Assembly: GCA_029946105.1 (NCBI GenBank)
Contig: JAQSDW010000002.1
Span: 26,224-90,223, forward strand
DNA length: 64,000 nucleotides
Direction of reading: 5' to 3'
From: Reyranella sp.
Lineage (GTDB): Bacteria; Pseudomonadota; Alphaproteobacteria; Reyranellales; Reyranellaceae
The position numbers and the translations under genes are program-made. Below the pieces are notes generated by a model that had not been told where the DNA came from, made no database searches, and saw only the letters and a program-made list of their open reading frames with translations. Below are positions 15,986 to 25,443 of this stretch, in pieces. Within the stretch, counting starts at the first letter, position 1. Each line of letters opens with the position of its first letter.

Positions 15986-18381
15986 AGTTCACGCTCAGCT
16001 GGCTCAAGGAGCATCTCGATACCGAAGCGACGCTGGCCGAGGTGCGCGATCACCTGACCATGCTCGGCCTCGAGGTCGAGGGCATCACCAATCCGGCCGA
16101 GGCCCTGAAAGGCTTCGTGGTCGGCTACGTCATCGAGGCGATCCAGCATCCTAACGCAGACCGGCTGCGCGTCTGCAAGGTCGACACCGGCACGGGCACG
16201 ATCCAGGTCGTGTGCGGCGCGCCCAATGCGCGGACCGGCATGAAGGGGATCTTCGCGCCGTCGGGCAGCTACATTCCCGGCACCGGCATCACGCTGAAGG
16301 CCAGCAAGATCCGCGGCGAGGAGAGCAATGGCATGCTCTGCTCCTCGCGCGAGCTGCGGCTCGGCGACGATCACAGCGGCATCATCGATCTGCCGGAAAG
16401 CGCCACGACTGGCTCGCCGGCGGCCGAAGCACTCGGCCTCGACGATGCGGTGATCGAGATCAAGGCCACACCCAATCGTGGCGATTGTCTGGGCGTGCAC
16501 GGCATCGCGCGCGATCTCGCGGCGGCGGGCCTCGGCACGCTGAAGCCACCGAAGGTCGACAAGATCAAGGGCGGCTATGCGAGCCCGATCAAGTGGACGC
16601 ACGGCTACGAGGCCACGCCCGACAGCCCCTGCCCGCTCGTGGTCGGCCGGCATTTTCGCGGCATCAAGAACGGCCCCTCGCCCGACTGGCTGCAACGCCG
16701 CCTGAAGGCGGTCGGTCTGAGGCCAATCTCGACCCTGGTCGACATCACCAACCTGGTGACCTTCGATCTCAACCGGCCGCTGCACGTGTTCGACGCCGGA
16801 AAGCTGTCGGGCGATCTCGTCATGCGCCAGGCGCTCGACGGCGAGCAGATCCTGGCGCTCGACGGCAAGACCTATGCGCTCGATCCCTCGATTTCGGTCA
16901 TCGCCGATTCGAAGGGCGTGCACGGCATCGGCGGCATCATGGGCGGCGAGGATACCGGCGTGCAGGAAGACACCACCGAGGTGTTCCTCGAAGCTGCCTA
17001 CTTCCAGCCGATCGGCATCGCGGCGTCTGGCCGCAAGCTCGGCATCCTATCCGACGCGCGCTATCGCAACGAGCGCGGCATCGACCCTGAATCGTGCTGG
17101 TGGGGCGCCGAGGCGGCGACCCGGCTGATCCTCGAGCTTTGCGGCGGCGAGGCGAGCGAGATCGTCTCTAGCGGCGTCATGACGGCCTGGCAGCGCAGCT
17201 TCGAGCTGCGCGCCGATCGCGTAAAGACACTGACCGGCATCGACGTGCCAGCCGCGGACACCGCCGCGATCCTGGGCAAGCTGGGCTTCGCGGTGACCGG
17301 CAACGGCCCATGGACGGCCGCCGTGCCGTCCTGGCGTCCCGATATCGTGGGCGAGGCCGACCTGGTCGAGGAAGTGACCCGGGTGTTCGGCTTCGACAAG
17401 ATCCCGACCACGTCGCTGCCACAGCTGTCGCCGACCTCGAAGCCGGTGCGCGACTGGCTGCAGCGCCGCGTGCCGCAGGCGCGGCGGGCGCTGGGTGCGC
17501 GCGGCCTGAACGAGGCGGTCACCTGGTCGTTCATGCCGCTCAAACAGGCCGAGCGTTTCGGCGGCGGCGGCGCCGACCTGCGCCTGCTGAACTCGATCGC
17601 CTCCGAACTCGACACGATGCGGCCTTCGATTCTGCCCAACCTGATTGACGCAGCCACGCGCAACGAGTCGCGCGGCCTGTCCGATCCGGCGCTGTTCGAG
17701 GTCGGCCCGCAGTACAAGGACGCAACGCCCACAGGCCAGCGCACCGTGGCCGCGGGGCTGCGCCACAACATGGCCGTGCCGCGCAACTGGGCCGGCCCCG
17801 CCCGCACGGTCGACGCCTTCGACGCCAAGGCCGACGCCATGGCCGTGCTGGCCGGCATCGGTGCGCCGGTCGAAAACATGAGTGCGCAACCCGGTGCGCC
17901 GGACTGGTATCACCCGGGCCGATCGGGCGCGATCAAGCTCGGTGACCGCGTGATGGCGCATTTCGGCGAGCTCCATCCCGAGATTGCCGCCGCCGCCGAC
18001 CTAAAAGGTCCGGTCGCCGCCTTCGAGGTGTTCCTCGATGCGCCGCCGCCACCCAAGGCCAAAGCCTCCAAGGCGCGGCCCAAGCTCGTGCTGTCGGCCT
18101 TCCAGCCGGTCGAGCGCGACTTCGCCTTCCTGGTCGACACGAGCGTCGAGGCGGAGAAGATCGTCCGCGCCGCGCGCAATGCCGACAAGGCGCTGATCGT
18201 GAGCGCACGGGCCTTCGACCTCTACGCCGGCAAGGGCGTGCCCGAGGGCAGGAAATCCATCGCCATCGCCGTCACCCTGCAGCCGGTCGAGCGCACGCTC
18301 ACCGATGCGGAGATCGAGGCGGCCTCGGCCAAGATCGTGGCGGCTGTCGCCAAGGCGACCGGCGCCGTGTTGCGTGGCTAG
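15982..18381 (+). CDS. pheT: phenylalanine--tRNA ligase beta subunit
   Basis: A 799-residue subunit beginning [20 protein letters not shown]. Domains in order: B1 and the tRNA-binding OB-fold (about residues 40-150, with VVCGAPNAR), B3/B4 editing region (about 210-400, ending [12 protein letters not shown]), B5 (about 405-475, [18 protein letters not shown]), the catalytic-like B6/B7 core, and the C-terminal FDX-ACB domain (from about 705, [16 protein letters not shown]). Length is normal. Start overlaps the pheS stop (ATGA). It clears mis-charged Tyr-tRNA-Phe and binds the tRNA anticodon. Confidence 0.97.
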   Translation: MKFTLSWLKEHLDTEATLAEVRDHLTMLGLEVEGITNPAEALKGFVVGYVIEAIQHPNADRLRVCKVDTGTGTIQVVCGAPNARTGMKGIFAPSGSYIPGTGITLKASKIRGEESNGMLCSSRELRLGDDHSGIIDLPESATTGSPAAEALGLDDAVIEIKATPNRGDCLGVHGIARDLAAAGLGTLKPPKVDKIKGGYASPIKWTHGYEATPDSPCPLVVGRHFRGIKNGPSPDWLQRRLKAVGLRPISTLVDITNLVTFDLNRPLHVFDAGKLSGDLVMRQALDGEQILALDGKTYALDPSISVIADSKGVHGIGGIMGGEDTGVQEDTTEVFLEAAYFQPIGIAASGRKLGILSDARYRNERGIDPESCWWGAEAATRLILELCGGEASEIVSSGVMTAWQRSFELRADRVKTLTGIDVPAADTAAILGKLGFAVTGNGPWTAAVPSWRPDIVGEADLVEEVTRVFGFDKIPTTSLPQLSPTSKPVRDWLQRRVPQARRALGARGLNEAVTWSFMPLKQAERFGGGGADLRLLNSIASELDTMRPSILPNLIDAATRNESRGLSDPALFEVGPQYKDATPTGQRTVAAGLRHNMAVPRNWAGPARTVDAFDAKADAMAVLAGIGAPVENMSAQPGAPDWYHPGRSGAIKLGDRVMAHFGELHPEIAAAADLKGPVAAFEVFLDAPPPPKAKASKARPKLVLSAFQPVERDFAFLVDTSVEAEKIVRAARNADKALIVSARAFDLYAGKGVPEGRKSIAIAVTLQPVERTLTDAEIEAASAKIVAAVAKATGAVLRG

Positions 18382-18393
18382 AGTTAGAGTGAA

Positions 18394-20196
18394 ATGACCG
18401 ACCTGTCGTTGATCCGCAATTTCTCGATCATCGCCCACATCGACCACGGCAAGAGCACGCTGGCCGACCGGCTGCTGATGCGCTGCGGCGCGGTGACCGA
18501 ACGCGAGTTCCACGACCAGATGCTCGATTCGATGGATATCGAACGCGAGCGCGGCATCACCATCAAGGCGCAGACGGTGCGGCTCAATTACCCCGCCCTG
18601 GACGGCAAGACCTACGTGCTCAATCTCATGGACACGCCGGGCCACGTCGACTTCGCCTATGAAGTCAGCCGCTCGCTGGCGGCCTGCGAGGGCTCGCTGC
18701 TGGTGGTCGATGCGAGCCAGGGCGTCGAGGCGCAGACGCTGGCCAACGCCTATCACGCGATCGATGCCAACCACGAGATCATCCCGGTCCTGAACAAGGT
18801 CGACCTGCCATCCGCCGATCCCGAGCGGGTGTGCAAGGAGATCGAGGACGTGATCGGCATCGACACATCCGAGGCCGCGCACGTGTCGGCTAAAACCGGC
18901 GTCGGCATCGACGAGCTGCTGGAACTGATGGTGCGGCGACTGCCGGCGCCGACCGGCGAACGCAACGCGCCCTTGAAGGCGCTGCTGGTCGACAGCTGGT
19001 ACGACCCGTACCTCGGCGTCGTCACCCTGGTGCGCGTCAAGGACGGCGTGCTGAAGAAGGGCATGCGCATCCGCATGATGGCGGCGGCCGCCTCCTACGA
19101 TCTCGACAAGGTCGGCATCTTCGCACCCAAGGCTACGGATGCGGCCGAGCTGGGACCGGGCGAGATCGGCTTCATCATCGCCGGCATCAAGACCATCGCC
19201 GACTGCAAGGTCGGCGACACGATCACCGACGACCGCAAGCCCGCGGCCGAGATGCTGGCGGGCTTCAAGCCATCGGTGCCGGTGGTGTTCTGCGGCCTTT
19301 TCCCGGCCGATGCCGCCGAGTTCGAGACGCTGCGCGAATCGCTCTCCAAGCTCAGGCTGAACGACAGCTCGTTCCATTTCGAGCCCGAATCGAGCGCAGC
19401 GCTGGGCTTCGGCTTCCGCTGCGGATTCCTCGGTCTCCTGCATCTCGAGATCGTGCAGGAGCGGCTGGAGCGCGAGTTCAACCTCGACCTCGTCACGACA
19501 GCACCTTCGGTCGTCTACAAGGTCAAGATGACGGACGGCACGGAGATGGAGCTGCACAATCCGGCCGACTATCCCGACCCGGTCTATATCGAGAGCATGC
19601 AGGAGCCGTGGATCAAGGCCACGATCATCACGCCCGACGAACATCTGGGCTCCGTGCTGACGCTCTGCCAGGACCGGCGCGGCCAGCAGATCGAGCTCAC
19701 CTACGCCGGCACCCGCGCCATGGCGGTCTATCGCCTGCCGCTGAACGAGGTGGTGTTCGACTTCTACGATCGCCTGAAGTCGGTGACGCGCGGCTATGCC
19801 AGCTTCGACTACGAGATCGACGGCTACGAGGAAAGCGAGCTGGTGAAGCTCTCGATCCTGGTCAATGCCGAGCCGGTCGATGCGCTCTCCATGATCGTGC
19901 ACAAGAACGCCGCCGAAAGCCGCGGCCGGGCGCTCTGCGAGCGGCTGAAGGACCTGATCCCGCGCCAGCTCTTCAAGATCGCCATCCAGGCGGCGATCGG
20001 CGGCCGGGTGATCGCGCGCGAGACCATCAGCGCGATGCGCAAGGACGTGCTGGCCAAGTGCTATGGCGGCGACATCAGCCGCAAGAAGAAGCTTCTGGAG
20101 AAGCAGAAGAAGGGCAAGAAGCGCATGCGCCAGATCGGCGACGTGGAAATCCCGCAGTCGGCCTTCATCGCCGCGCTGAAGATGGACAATCGCTGA
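18394..20196 (+). CDS. lepA: elongation factor 4 (LepA)
   Basis: A 600-residue translational GTPase that acts on ribosomes during initiation or stress and can back-translocate. P-loop AHIDHGKST (residues 14-22), switch [12 protein letters not shown]3 DTPGHVDF, G4 NKVD, then EF-G-like domains II, III and V and the LepA-specific C-terminal domain ([20 protein letters not shown] onward, ending [19 protein letters not shown]). Length matches E. coli LepA (599). It starts 12 bp after pheT and probably belongs to the same transcript. Its stop codon lies in one arm of the hairpin at 20192. Confidence 0.97.
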   Translation: MTDLSLIRNFSIIAHIDHGKSTLADRLLMRCGAVTEREFHDQMLDSMDIERERGITIKAQTVRLNYPALDGKTYVLNLMDTPGHVDFAYEVSRSLAACEGSLLVVDASQGVEAQTLANAYHAIDANHEIIPVLNKVDLPSADPERVCKEIEDVIGIDTSEAAHVSAKTGVGIDELLELMVRRLPAPTGERNAPLKALLVDSWYDPYLGVVTLVRVKDGVLKKGMRIRMMAAAASYDLDKVGIFAPKATDAAELGPGEIGFIIAGIKTIADCKVGDTITDDRKPAAEMLAGFKPSVPVVFCGLFPADAAEFETLRESLSKLRLNDSSFHFEPESSAALGFGFRCGFLGLLHLEIVQERLEREFNLDLVTTAPSVVYKVKMTDGTEMELHNPADYPDPVYIESMQEPWIKATIITPDEHLGSVLTLCQDRRGQQIELTYAGTRAMAVYRLPLNEVVFDFYDRLKSVTRGYASFDYEIDGYEESELVKLSILVNAEPVDALSMIVHKNAAESRGRALCERLKDLIPRQLFKIAIQAAIGGRVIARETISAMRKDVLAKCYGGDISRKKKLLEKQKKGKKRMRQIGDVEIPQSAFIAALKMDNR

Positions 20197-20218
20197 TCAG
20201 CTGAGGGCGCTGATCAGC
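20192..20218. terminator. bidirectional hairpin between lepA and a convergent gene
   Basis: The self-complementary decamer GCTGATCAGC occurs twice (20192-20201 and 20209-20218) around a 7-nt TGAGGGC loop, as part of a tandem 16-bp duplication with a 17-bp period. Each copy contains the stop codon of one convergent gene. There is no T-run. Confidence 0.5.
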
Positions 20219-20573
20219 TGAGGCCGCGGCTGCGCCGCCGCCGCGGCGGGCGCGAGCCGATGAAGAAGACGGACTCGCGTTGCTGGCCGCTGCGCCCGCC
20301 CAGCCACAGGCAGACCAGGCCCAGACCCAGGAAGGCCGGCAGGACCGGAACCATCAGGACGGGCCGCACCATCCAGCTCCACAGCACGGTCGAGAGATGC
20401 CTCTGGACGGCGCTCTGGCTGTAGGCCAGCGAGCGGGCATCGAGGTGCGACCACAGGTCGCCGAACCCCAGCAGGTGGAAGGACCCTTCCGCCCACCAGG
20501 CAAGCCCGTCATGCACCACCGCCGCAACCGCCAGCGCCAGCAACAACCACCCCAAAACGCGAAACACCACCAT
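20214..20573 (-). CDS. small inner-membrane protein of unknown function
   Basis: A 119-residue protein with two or three hydrophobic helices: MVVFRVLGWLLLALAVAAVV at the N-terminus, and WMVRPVLMVPVLPAFLGLGL with VCLWLGGR near residue 80-100. The middle loop (SFHLLGFGDLWSHLDARSLA) is polar and the tail is strongly Arg-rich (RPPRRRRSRG), implying a cytoplasmic C-terminus. The hydrophobic start at 20573 is preferred to a longer frame. Similar short membrane proteins occur widely in Rhodospirillales and rhizobia without an assigned function. Convergent with lepA. Confidence 0.7.
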   Translation of the reverse strand: MVVFRVLGWLLLALAVAAVVHDGLAWWAEGSFHLLGFGDLWSHLDARSLAYSQSAVQRHLSTVLWSWMVRPVLMVPVLPAFLGLGLVCLWLGGRSGQQRESVFFIGSRPPRRRRSRGLS

Positions 20574-20632
20574 CGATCCCCCAAATGGCGGCCGGCACCC
20601 TAGCCAAGTCGGCAGGTCGGGGGAAGATGCCG

Positions 20633-20660
20633 TTGCCCATGGCGGCGGTCGCGCTATAAG
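20633..20660 (+). promoter_or_regulatory. tRNA-Ser promoter
   Basis: TTGCCC (20633-20638), 16-nt spacer, TATAAG (20655-20660), 20 bp before the tRNA 5' end, with a GC-rich discriminator (AGCGGCC) typical of stable-RNA promoters. The -10 box equals that of the rpmI promoter. Confidence 0.6.
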
Positions 20661-20680
20661 AGCGGCCAACCGCACTCCCC

Positions 20681-20770
20681 GGACAGGTGGCCGAGCGGTT
20701 TAAGGCACACGCTTGGAAAGCGTGCGTGGTGTAACAGCCACCGCGGGTTCGAATCCCGCCCTGTCCGCCA
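20681..20770 (+). tRNA. tRNA-Ser(GGA)
   Basis: A complete class II tRNA. The acceptor arm pairs GGACAGG with CCTGTCC, the D-arm reads GCCGAGCGGTTTAAGGC, the anticodon stem CACGC/GCGTG encloses TTGGAAA with anticodon GGA (reads UCC/UCU), the long variable arm (GTGGTGTAACAGCCAC) is diagnostic of Ser, and the T-loop is TTCGAAT. The CCA end is encoded (20768-20770). Confidence 0.97.
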
Positions 20771-21192
20771 GCGAGGCTACGAACTCGCTCTCCAAGCGGC
20801 TACGCGTCGCAAATAAAGCCCGATTTCCGGGCGCATTCGCGGATAAAACCACCACCATGCGCCGCACAAATCGACTCGAATTTCGATCGATTCGGGCACT
20901 TTCAGCGGGTTTTCTCCGGGCCATGATTGTCGAGTGGTTGTTCCCGATGCACGTCGACGAAACGCCGGCCGGCTTGTGACCGACGGTTTCGAGCTGGTGG
21001 AAAACAGAAAGTCTCACGCCGCGTGAACTGGAGAATCTTGTTGCTGCGCAACATTGCGGTGCAACGTCGATCGCCATCGGCAATTAGAAATCCCGAGAAT
21101 ATGCGGCGGCCAGATGCCGTCATGTCTGCCGATCAGACATCGAAGGATGCACTCGCGGGCAGGAAGAGCGGCAGCAACGTATAGGGTGGCGC
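20771..21192. other. 422 bp after tRNA-Ser without a gene
   Basis: No convincing coding sequence on either strand. Bases 20804-20875 resemble 29125-29200: the shared words GCGTCGC, GCCC, TTCGCG, AAAAC, CATGC and CGCACA occur in the same order, so this is a member of a dispersed short repeat. GCCCGATTTCCGGGC (around 20818-20832) can form a small hairpin. The position directly 3' of a tRNA gene is a common integration target, but no integrase is present. Confidence 0.5.
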
Positions 21193-21663
21193 TTATGTCT
21201 TGGCGTAGGCGATGCTCATGGTCTCGGCAACACATGCCGGACGTTCCTTGCCCTCGATCTCGACGGTCCATTGGTATGTCATGCGAATGCCGCCGTTTGA
21301 CATGTCGTCGGCGGCTAGCAGCTTCTGGCGGCCGCGGATGCGCGCACCAACCTGCACGGGGCTCGTGTAGCGCACTTTGTTCGAGCCATAATTTATACCG
21401 TTCCGCACATTGTCGATCTTGAGTACATCGCGGGCGAAGGTGGAGATCACGGCCAGGGTAAGATTACCGTGCGCGATGGTCTTCCCATCCGGCATGTCCG
21501 TCTTGCAGCGCTCGACATCGACATGGATCCACTGATGGTCGCCACTTGCTTCGGCGAATACGTTGATGCGTTCCTGTGTCATGACCAGCCAGTCGCTGAC
21601 CCCCAGTTCCTGACCGACCAGCGCTTTCATCGCCTGCGGACTCTCAACGATTCGCTTTGCCAC
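21193..21663 (-). CDS. MaoC-like hot-dog fold dehydratase
   Basis: A 156-residue protein of the MaoC/R-specific enoyl-CoA hydratase family, which hydrates enoyl-CoA in fatty-acid or polyhydroxyalkanoate routes. The catalytic motif ASGDHQWIHVD (Asp and His, about residues 34-44) and the later PDGKTIAHGNLTL and NYGSNKVRYTSPVQVGARIRG strands fit well. I chose GTG 21663, preceded by GGGAGGA, over an ATG 45 bases upstream that would add residues not typical of the family. The racemase and binding-protein genes lie upstream on the same strand. Substrate is not evident. Confidence 0.85.
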   Translation of the reverse strand: MAKRIVESPQAMKALVGQELGVSDWLVMTQERINVFAEASGDHQWIHVDVERCKTDMPDGKTIAHGNLTLAVISTFARDVLKIDNVRNGINYGSNKVRYTSPVQVGARIRGRQKLLAADDMSNGGIRMTYQWTVEIEGKERPACVAETMSIAYAKT

Positions 21664-21788
21664 GATGTCCTCCCTCAAACCAAACCAACACGGATCCTGT
21701 ACTGTCACAGGGAGAGTTCACAAGCGCCTGCCGCGAACGCGTAGACATCGAGCCCGTATTGCGAGCGCCTTCCGAGCGATGCCCGGCG

Positions 21789-22451
21789 TCAACCCGTGAT
21801 GGCAGCCCTGATGCGGTCGACCGCGGCATCGGGCGCGGTGAGCACGGTTGTCCCGACCGCGGCAGTGACTGCCGCCAGCGCACGCGACGTCGAGAAGTGC
21901 GCGAGCATGATGGCGTCGCAGTGCGCGAGCTCGGGCGCCCGCGCGGCGATCAGCGCGTTGTGCCGGACGGCGTCGCCCTTGCGCAACGCATCCATGGCCC
22001 CTTCGACGACGATCGTCTCGAGCGTCGCCGTGGCGCCCGCCTCACCGACGAACTGCTCGAACTCCTCCGTCATGGTCAGCACCGACGGCGCGAAGGTCGC
22101 GAGCATCCCGATCCGCCGTCCCCGGCCGATCGCCTTCCGGAACATCGCTTCGTTGGGCTTTAGCACGGGCACCGGCAGTTCCTGCGCCATGCGCTCGATC
22201 GCCGGCCCGAACGCCGAGCAGGTGACGAGGATCGCCTCGGCGCCGATGCGATGCGCGTAGCCGCCGAGCTCGACGAAGCGCTCGAACATGCGCGGCGTCA
22301 GGTCATGATCCTTGGCGCGATCGACCGACAGCGAGTCGTCGAGCAGGTTGACGATCTCGGCCTCGGGCCAGCGCATGGCGAACGCGTGCTGGATGGGTTC
22401 CACGGCGACGGGCGTCCCATGCAGGAGGACGACGCGGGGCTTCTTTGACAT
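21789..22451 (-). CDS. Asp/Glu/hydantoin racemase family protein
   Basis: A 220-residue protein of the aspartate/glutamate/hydantoin racemase superfamily, which uses two active-site thiols to invert an alpha-carbon without cofactor. The first Cys lies in ILVTCSAFGPAIE (around residue 78). At the second site the sequence reads ELAHCDAIMLAHFSTS, where the usual Cys-x-x position is occupied by MLAHFS, so true racemase activity is uncertain; arylmalonate decarboxylase-like or maleate isomerase-like roles are alternatives. It lies 29 bp downstream of the binding-protein gene and is probably cotranscribed with it. Confidence 0.78.
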   Translation of the reverse strand: MSKKPRVVLLHGTPVAVEPIQHAFAMRWPEAEIVNLLDDSLSVDRAKDHDLTPRMFERFVELGGYAHRIGAEAILVTCSAFGPAIERMAQELPVPVLKPNEAMFRKAIGRGRRIGMLATFAPSVLTMTEEFEQFVGEAGATATLETIVVEGAMDALRKGDAVRHNALIAARAPELAHCDAIMLAHFSTSRALAAVTAAVGTTVLTAPDAAVDRIRAAITG

Positions 22452-22480
22452 GCGACCGGTCCTTCGAAAGGAGAGCGTTT

Positions 22481-23188
22481 TCAGGAATGAAGCAGGCGGG
22501 ATACCAAACCACCATCGCCATAGGCCTTCGCCGCGGCGGGCGAGGCGAGCAGCGCCATCAGCGCGGCGGCACCGTCGGCGTTCGTGGCATCGGCAAAGAT
22601 GGCGGCATCGAAGGTAGAGACGGTCTGGACCTCCGAGGGAAACGGACCGGCGACGGCGACGCCGGGGACCGACATCAGTTCGCTCACCTGCTGGATCGCA
22701 ATGTCGGCCTCTCCGCTCGCGACCTTCTCGCCGGTGAAGCCCATCGGGATAGCGACGGCGCGCGCGTTGACCTCCGCGGCAATACCCAGCCGCTCGACCA
22801 GCCCGGTGAAGTAGATGCCGCTCGCACCCGCCCGGGAGTAGGCCACCCTCGCGCCGACCAGCGCCCGCTTAAACGCCTCGACCGTCGAGACGTCGGGCTT
22901 CGGCGTGCCCTCGCGGACGCCGACGCCCAGGATCGAGTCGGCGAGACAGACGCGAGTCTCGGGACGCACGATGCGGTCGGCGCAGAGCTTGTCCATGGAG
23001 CCGTCGATGGCGATGACGACGTCGGCGCGCTGCCCTTCGGCGATCGACTTCATGATGGCCGTGGTCGGACGCCAATCGACCTCCAGGCGATAGGGCGATG
23101 CGGCCTCGAAGGCCGGTTTCAGCCAGCGATTGACGGCCACCTCGAGGGCGAGCCCGCTCATGACGGCGACAGACGACGGCGATGCCAC
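22481..23188 (-). CDS. ModA-like type 2 periplasmic-binding-fold protein without obvious signal peptide
   Basis: A 235-residue protein with the ModA/PBP2 fold: VAVMSGLALEVAVNRWLKPAFEA (strand 1 plus helix), ADVVIAIDGSMDKL (the ligand-binding loop at about residues 55-70), ARVAYSRAGASGIYFTGLVERLG and GEADIAIQQVSELMSVPGVAVAGPFP. Members bind oxyanions or small organic acids for ABC import. Unusually, translation from GTG 23188 (preceded by GAGGAGTGAGGT) begins right at the first strand with no export signal, and no permease or ATPase gene is adjacent. It may be a cytoplasmic ligand sensor or have lost its signal. Confidence 0.78.
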   Translation of the reverse strand: MASPSSVAVMSGLALEVAVNRWLKPAFEAASPYRLEVDWRPTTAIMKSIAEGQRADVVIAIDGSMDKLCADRIVRPETRVCLADSILGVGVREGTPKPDVSTVEAFKRALVGARVAYSRAGASGIYFTGLVERLGIAAEVNARAVAIPMGFTGEKVASGEADIAIQQVSELMSVPGVAVAGPFPSEVQTVSTFDAAIFADATNADGAAALMALLASPAAAKAYGDGGLVSRLLHS

Positions 23189-23576
23189 TGGACCTCACTC
23201 CTCGCACAACAGACAATGGACAACGCCAATATAGCGCGATGCAGCCGTGGACGGCGGTAAAAGTTGATCTAGAGCTGATCTCCGTGGACGGGCACGAGAA
23301 CGCGCGGGCCCAGTATTTTGCCCGCGTCCCGCCATGACAGCCGAGAGACCACGAGAGGTCTATCTCGAGCATCTCCAACGTCTCGGGTAGCCCGCGCTCC
23401 TGTTCACCGCCAAACATCAGGGGAGTGAGAGGGCGTGCGCGGAGCACTGCGACTTTCCTGGTGTCATATGACTGAAGACCTTGATTGGAGCTTGGTAACG
23501 AAGCGACTGAAGTCACTCATTTAACGCAGCAGTCGACGCAGTGATGGAGCGCGGCAGAAGGCTGCCAGCGCTGAAA
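23189..23576. other. 388 bp without a supported gene
   Basis: Upstream of the binding-protein gene and downstream of the RES toxin gene. A minus-strand frame across 23260-23516 is open but has no ribosome binding site or recognisable domain. The base composition falls toward the AT-richer toxin-antitoxin unit at 23577. I see no terminator or repeat. Confidence 0.4.
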
Positions 23577-24176
23577 TCAAATGAGAGCGATATTGAAGTC
23601 CGTGAGTATAGCACCCAGTTCGGGGCGGGCTGCGAGCCTTGGTGCGGCTCGCGCTACGAGCTTGCCAACCGCCCGATCATAGAGAGCGATATTGCGCTCT
23701 TCGTTTAGCCTTGAACTATAAAGTACACCGTCTGGCTTGGTGGAGTGTTCGTAGAACGCCTTTGACCATATCTGCGCCAACGTTTGGTCCGAAGCTCCTG
23801 TCACATCGGTGGGAACGCGTAGAAGCAGATGCCCGTCACCTGTTAAGTCGACCAGGTTCAGGATCTGTCCGAGCTCGATGTCAGCACAAAGGTATGAGTC
23901 TAATTCTGACTGCGAGAGGGGAAACGGATTGATTGTAGCTACGGCGCGATCACGCAAGACAACCTCCGCGAAGGCTACTTTGGCGGACGAGCCCAGATAG
24001 ACGAGGCCAAATTGCGTTCCCGTAGGATCGCTAAATCGACTTTTCGACCGTCCAAAACCTAACGGATCCGGATGTACTGACTTGTAGATTCGTTGCCATA
24101 GAGAGCTGGCGGGCTCGGCTGCTAAGGGAAGAGGTTGTCGCGCGAAATCTGCTGGAGGAAGCGCACCGCCACTCAT
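23577..24176 (-). CDS. RES-domain toxin (NAD+-degrading type)
   Basis: A 199-residue RES-family protein. The domain name residues are visible: an Arg/Trp region LWQRIYKS and GRSKSRFSDPTG near residues 26-52, the conserved Glu in VAFAEVVLRD, and the Ser in GVLYSSRLNEERNIALYD. RES toxins (as in Mycobacterium MbcT) degrade NAD+ by phosphorolysis or hydrolysis and are neutralised by an Xre-type antitoxin. The antitoxin gene lies directly upstream, 2 bp away, so the pair is cotranscribed and coupled. It is AT-richer than its neighbours, a sign of transfer. Confidence 0.88.
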   Translation of the reverse strand: MSGGALPPADFARQPLPLAAEPASSLWQRIYKSVHPDPLGFGRSKSRFSDPTGTQFGLVYLGSSAKVAFAEVVLRDRAVATINPFPLSQSELDSYLCADIELGQILNLVDLTGDGHLLLRVPTDVTGASDQTLAQIWSKAFYEHSTKPDGVLYSSRLNEERNIALYDRAVGKLVARAAPRLAARPELGAILTDFNIALI

Positions 24177-24178
24177 GG

Positions 24179-24916
24179 TTAGGCGAACACGCCGTTCTTC
24201 AGATTGCGGGCAGCGTTCTCTACCTCCTCTATGTGTCCTGCCTTCATCTCTTCTAAAGCTGTCTTTCCTGCCAACTCGTTATGGGGCTGACGAAGGAAGC
24301 GAAAAACTGTCCACGGGTCGTTATCAAGGATTGAAAAGATGGCCTTTAACCCAGGCAGCGGCTGACCATTGTCGGTGATCTGCCACTTGGGAAAGCGAAC
24401 GCCGCGAGTAGCGCCTTCAAGTCCTAGAAGGTCGCCAGTCTTTCGTCGCTGGTTTACAGTCTCTGGGGACATACCAATCAGGGACGCAAATTCTCTGCCG
24501 GGGAGCATCTCTGGGTCCCGCATGAGGCTAGCAACGTATTGCTCACCCCGTTCCTTCGCAGCAGCTAGGGCATCGTTGGGCACAACGCGGCTTGACGGTA
24601 GTGAAGTGATTTTCGGCTCAGCCTTGTTGGGCGCAATCTCAATCTTAAGGTCGATCGACTCACCCAGACGTTCCGCGCGCAGAGCCGCTTCGGCGATGCG
24701 GTCAAGAACTTTGCGCACCAATTTAGGGCGCCCCTCTAACGTCTTCATCGAAGACTTCTTCACTATCAGGCCGGAAATCACCACCCGATTCTTTATCTTA
24801 CCGGAAGTGAAATTCGCCTTGGCCTTGGTGGGCGCGAAGTCTTTCACGACAAGATACCCAAGCGCAGTGGGCTTCTTCGACGGGGTACTTCCTTTGCCGT
24901 GTTTTGCAGTGGACAT
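24179..24916 (-). CDS. Xre/MbcA/ParS-type antitoxin with long N-terminal extension
   Basis: A 245-residue protein whose C-terminal part holds an HTH (GREFASLIGMSPETVNQRRKTGDLLGLEG, about residues 142-170) and the toxin-binding MbcA/ParS-like domain (ILDNDPWTVFRFLRQPHNELAGKTALEEM, about 195-225). The first 100 residues are basic and unlike usual antitoxins (SKKPTALGYLVVKDFAPTKAK, KSSMKTLEGRPKLVRKVLDRIAEAALRAERLGE); most Xre antitoxins are 120-160 residues long. The ribosome binding site is AGAGGGA. A phased four-fold 9-bp repeat lies 44 bp upstream and is the likely operator. It should bind the RES toxin encoded just downstream and repress the operon. Confidence 0.83.
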   Translation of the reverse strand: MSTAKHGKGSTPSKKPTALGYLVVKDFAPTKAKANFTSGKIKNRVVISGLIVKKSSMKTLEGRPKLVRKVLDRIAEAALRAERLGESIDLKIEIAPNKAEPKITSLPSSRVVPNDALAAAKERGEQYVASLMRDPEMLPGREFASLIGMSPETVNQRRKTGDLLGLEGATRGVRFPKWQITDNGQPLPGLKAIFSILDNDPWTVFRFLRQPHNELAGKTALEEMKAGHIEEVENAARNLKNGVFA

Positions 24917-24959
24917 CTGTCAATTCCCTCTTTCCTCCACAAAGTGGGGTCTGGATGAC

Positions 24960-24995
24960 ATCTTGTCAAGTTCGTCCGATTTGTCCATTTCGTCC
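24960..24995 (-). promoter_or_regulatory. four 9-bp direct repeats, likely antitoxin operator
   Basis: Read on the minus strand the units are GGACGAAAT, GGACAAATC, GGACGAACT and TGACAAGAT, in exact 9-bp phase, ending 44 bp upstream of the antitoxin start. Regular direct repeats upstream of an autoregulated toxin-antitoxin operon suggest cooperative repressor binding. Confidence 0.65.
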
Positions 24996-25209
24996 AAATT
25001 AGGGCATGTATGCGTTTTCAAAGCATCTGCACTCCTATTCACCAACGAACCCTTCTCTCAAATTCCTGCTCGTGCCAACCAGTCGTAACGCGCTCGGCTG
25101 AGGTACGCACGCTTCACGCGCTCGTTTTCCGGATTGAAGTTCACAGCCATTTGGTCGGTCCTCTAGAGTCACAATCTACGGAGAGGCAGCCCCCCTCTCC
25201 TATGCGCCG

Positions 25210-25443
25210 CTAGCTCTGCGCCACCGTCACCGCGATTCCCGGAAAAACGACAGGGAGAGCAGCGATACGGACGCGCCGATACATGAGCTTTTCGCAGGTC
25301 GGACATATCGCCCGCAGATTGCCGGTCACGGTCGTAAGGTCGACCAGTTCGGCCATGTCACCCGCCGGCCGCTTGGGCTCACGACACTTCAGACAATAGA
25401 TGGTTGCGGGCGGGCATTGACGCTTAGCCGACGACGCTCGCAA
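25210..25443 (-). CDS. small zinc-ribbon-like protein
   Basis: A 77-residue basic protein with two CxxC knuckles, YCLKC (about residues 17-21) and CPTC (about 48-51), separated by a hydrophobic stretch LVDLTTVTGNLRAI: a small zinc ribbon. The C-terminus (RRVRIAALPVVFPGIAVTVAQS) is hydrophobic. Similar short proteins occur in accessory regions of alphaproteobacterial genomes, often near integrated elements (recalled, not searched). It lies between the toxin-antitoxin unit and the oxidoreductase and has no operon partner. Function unknown. Confidence 0.6.
   Translation of the reverse strand: MRASSAKRQCPPATIYCLKCREPKRPAGDMAELVDLTTVTGNLRAICPTCEKLMYRRVRIAALPVVFPGIAVTVAQS

Noticed and set aside
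18001..19902. A 633-codon minus-strand frame across pheT and lepA
   Set aside because: Antisense of two essential genes with complete motifs; composition is dominated by Arg, His and Asp mirror codons and no family is recognisable.
22869..23516. A 215-codon minus-strand frame upstream of and overlapping the binding-protein gene
   Set aside because: It overlaps the binding-protein gene out of frame for half its length, and the rest has no motif or ribosome binding site.
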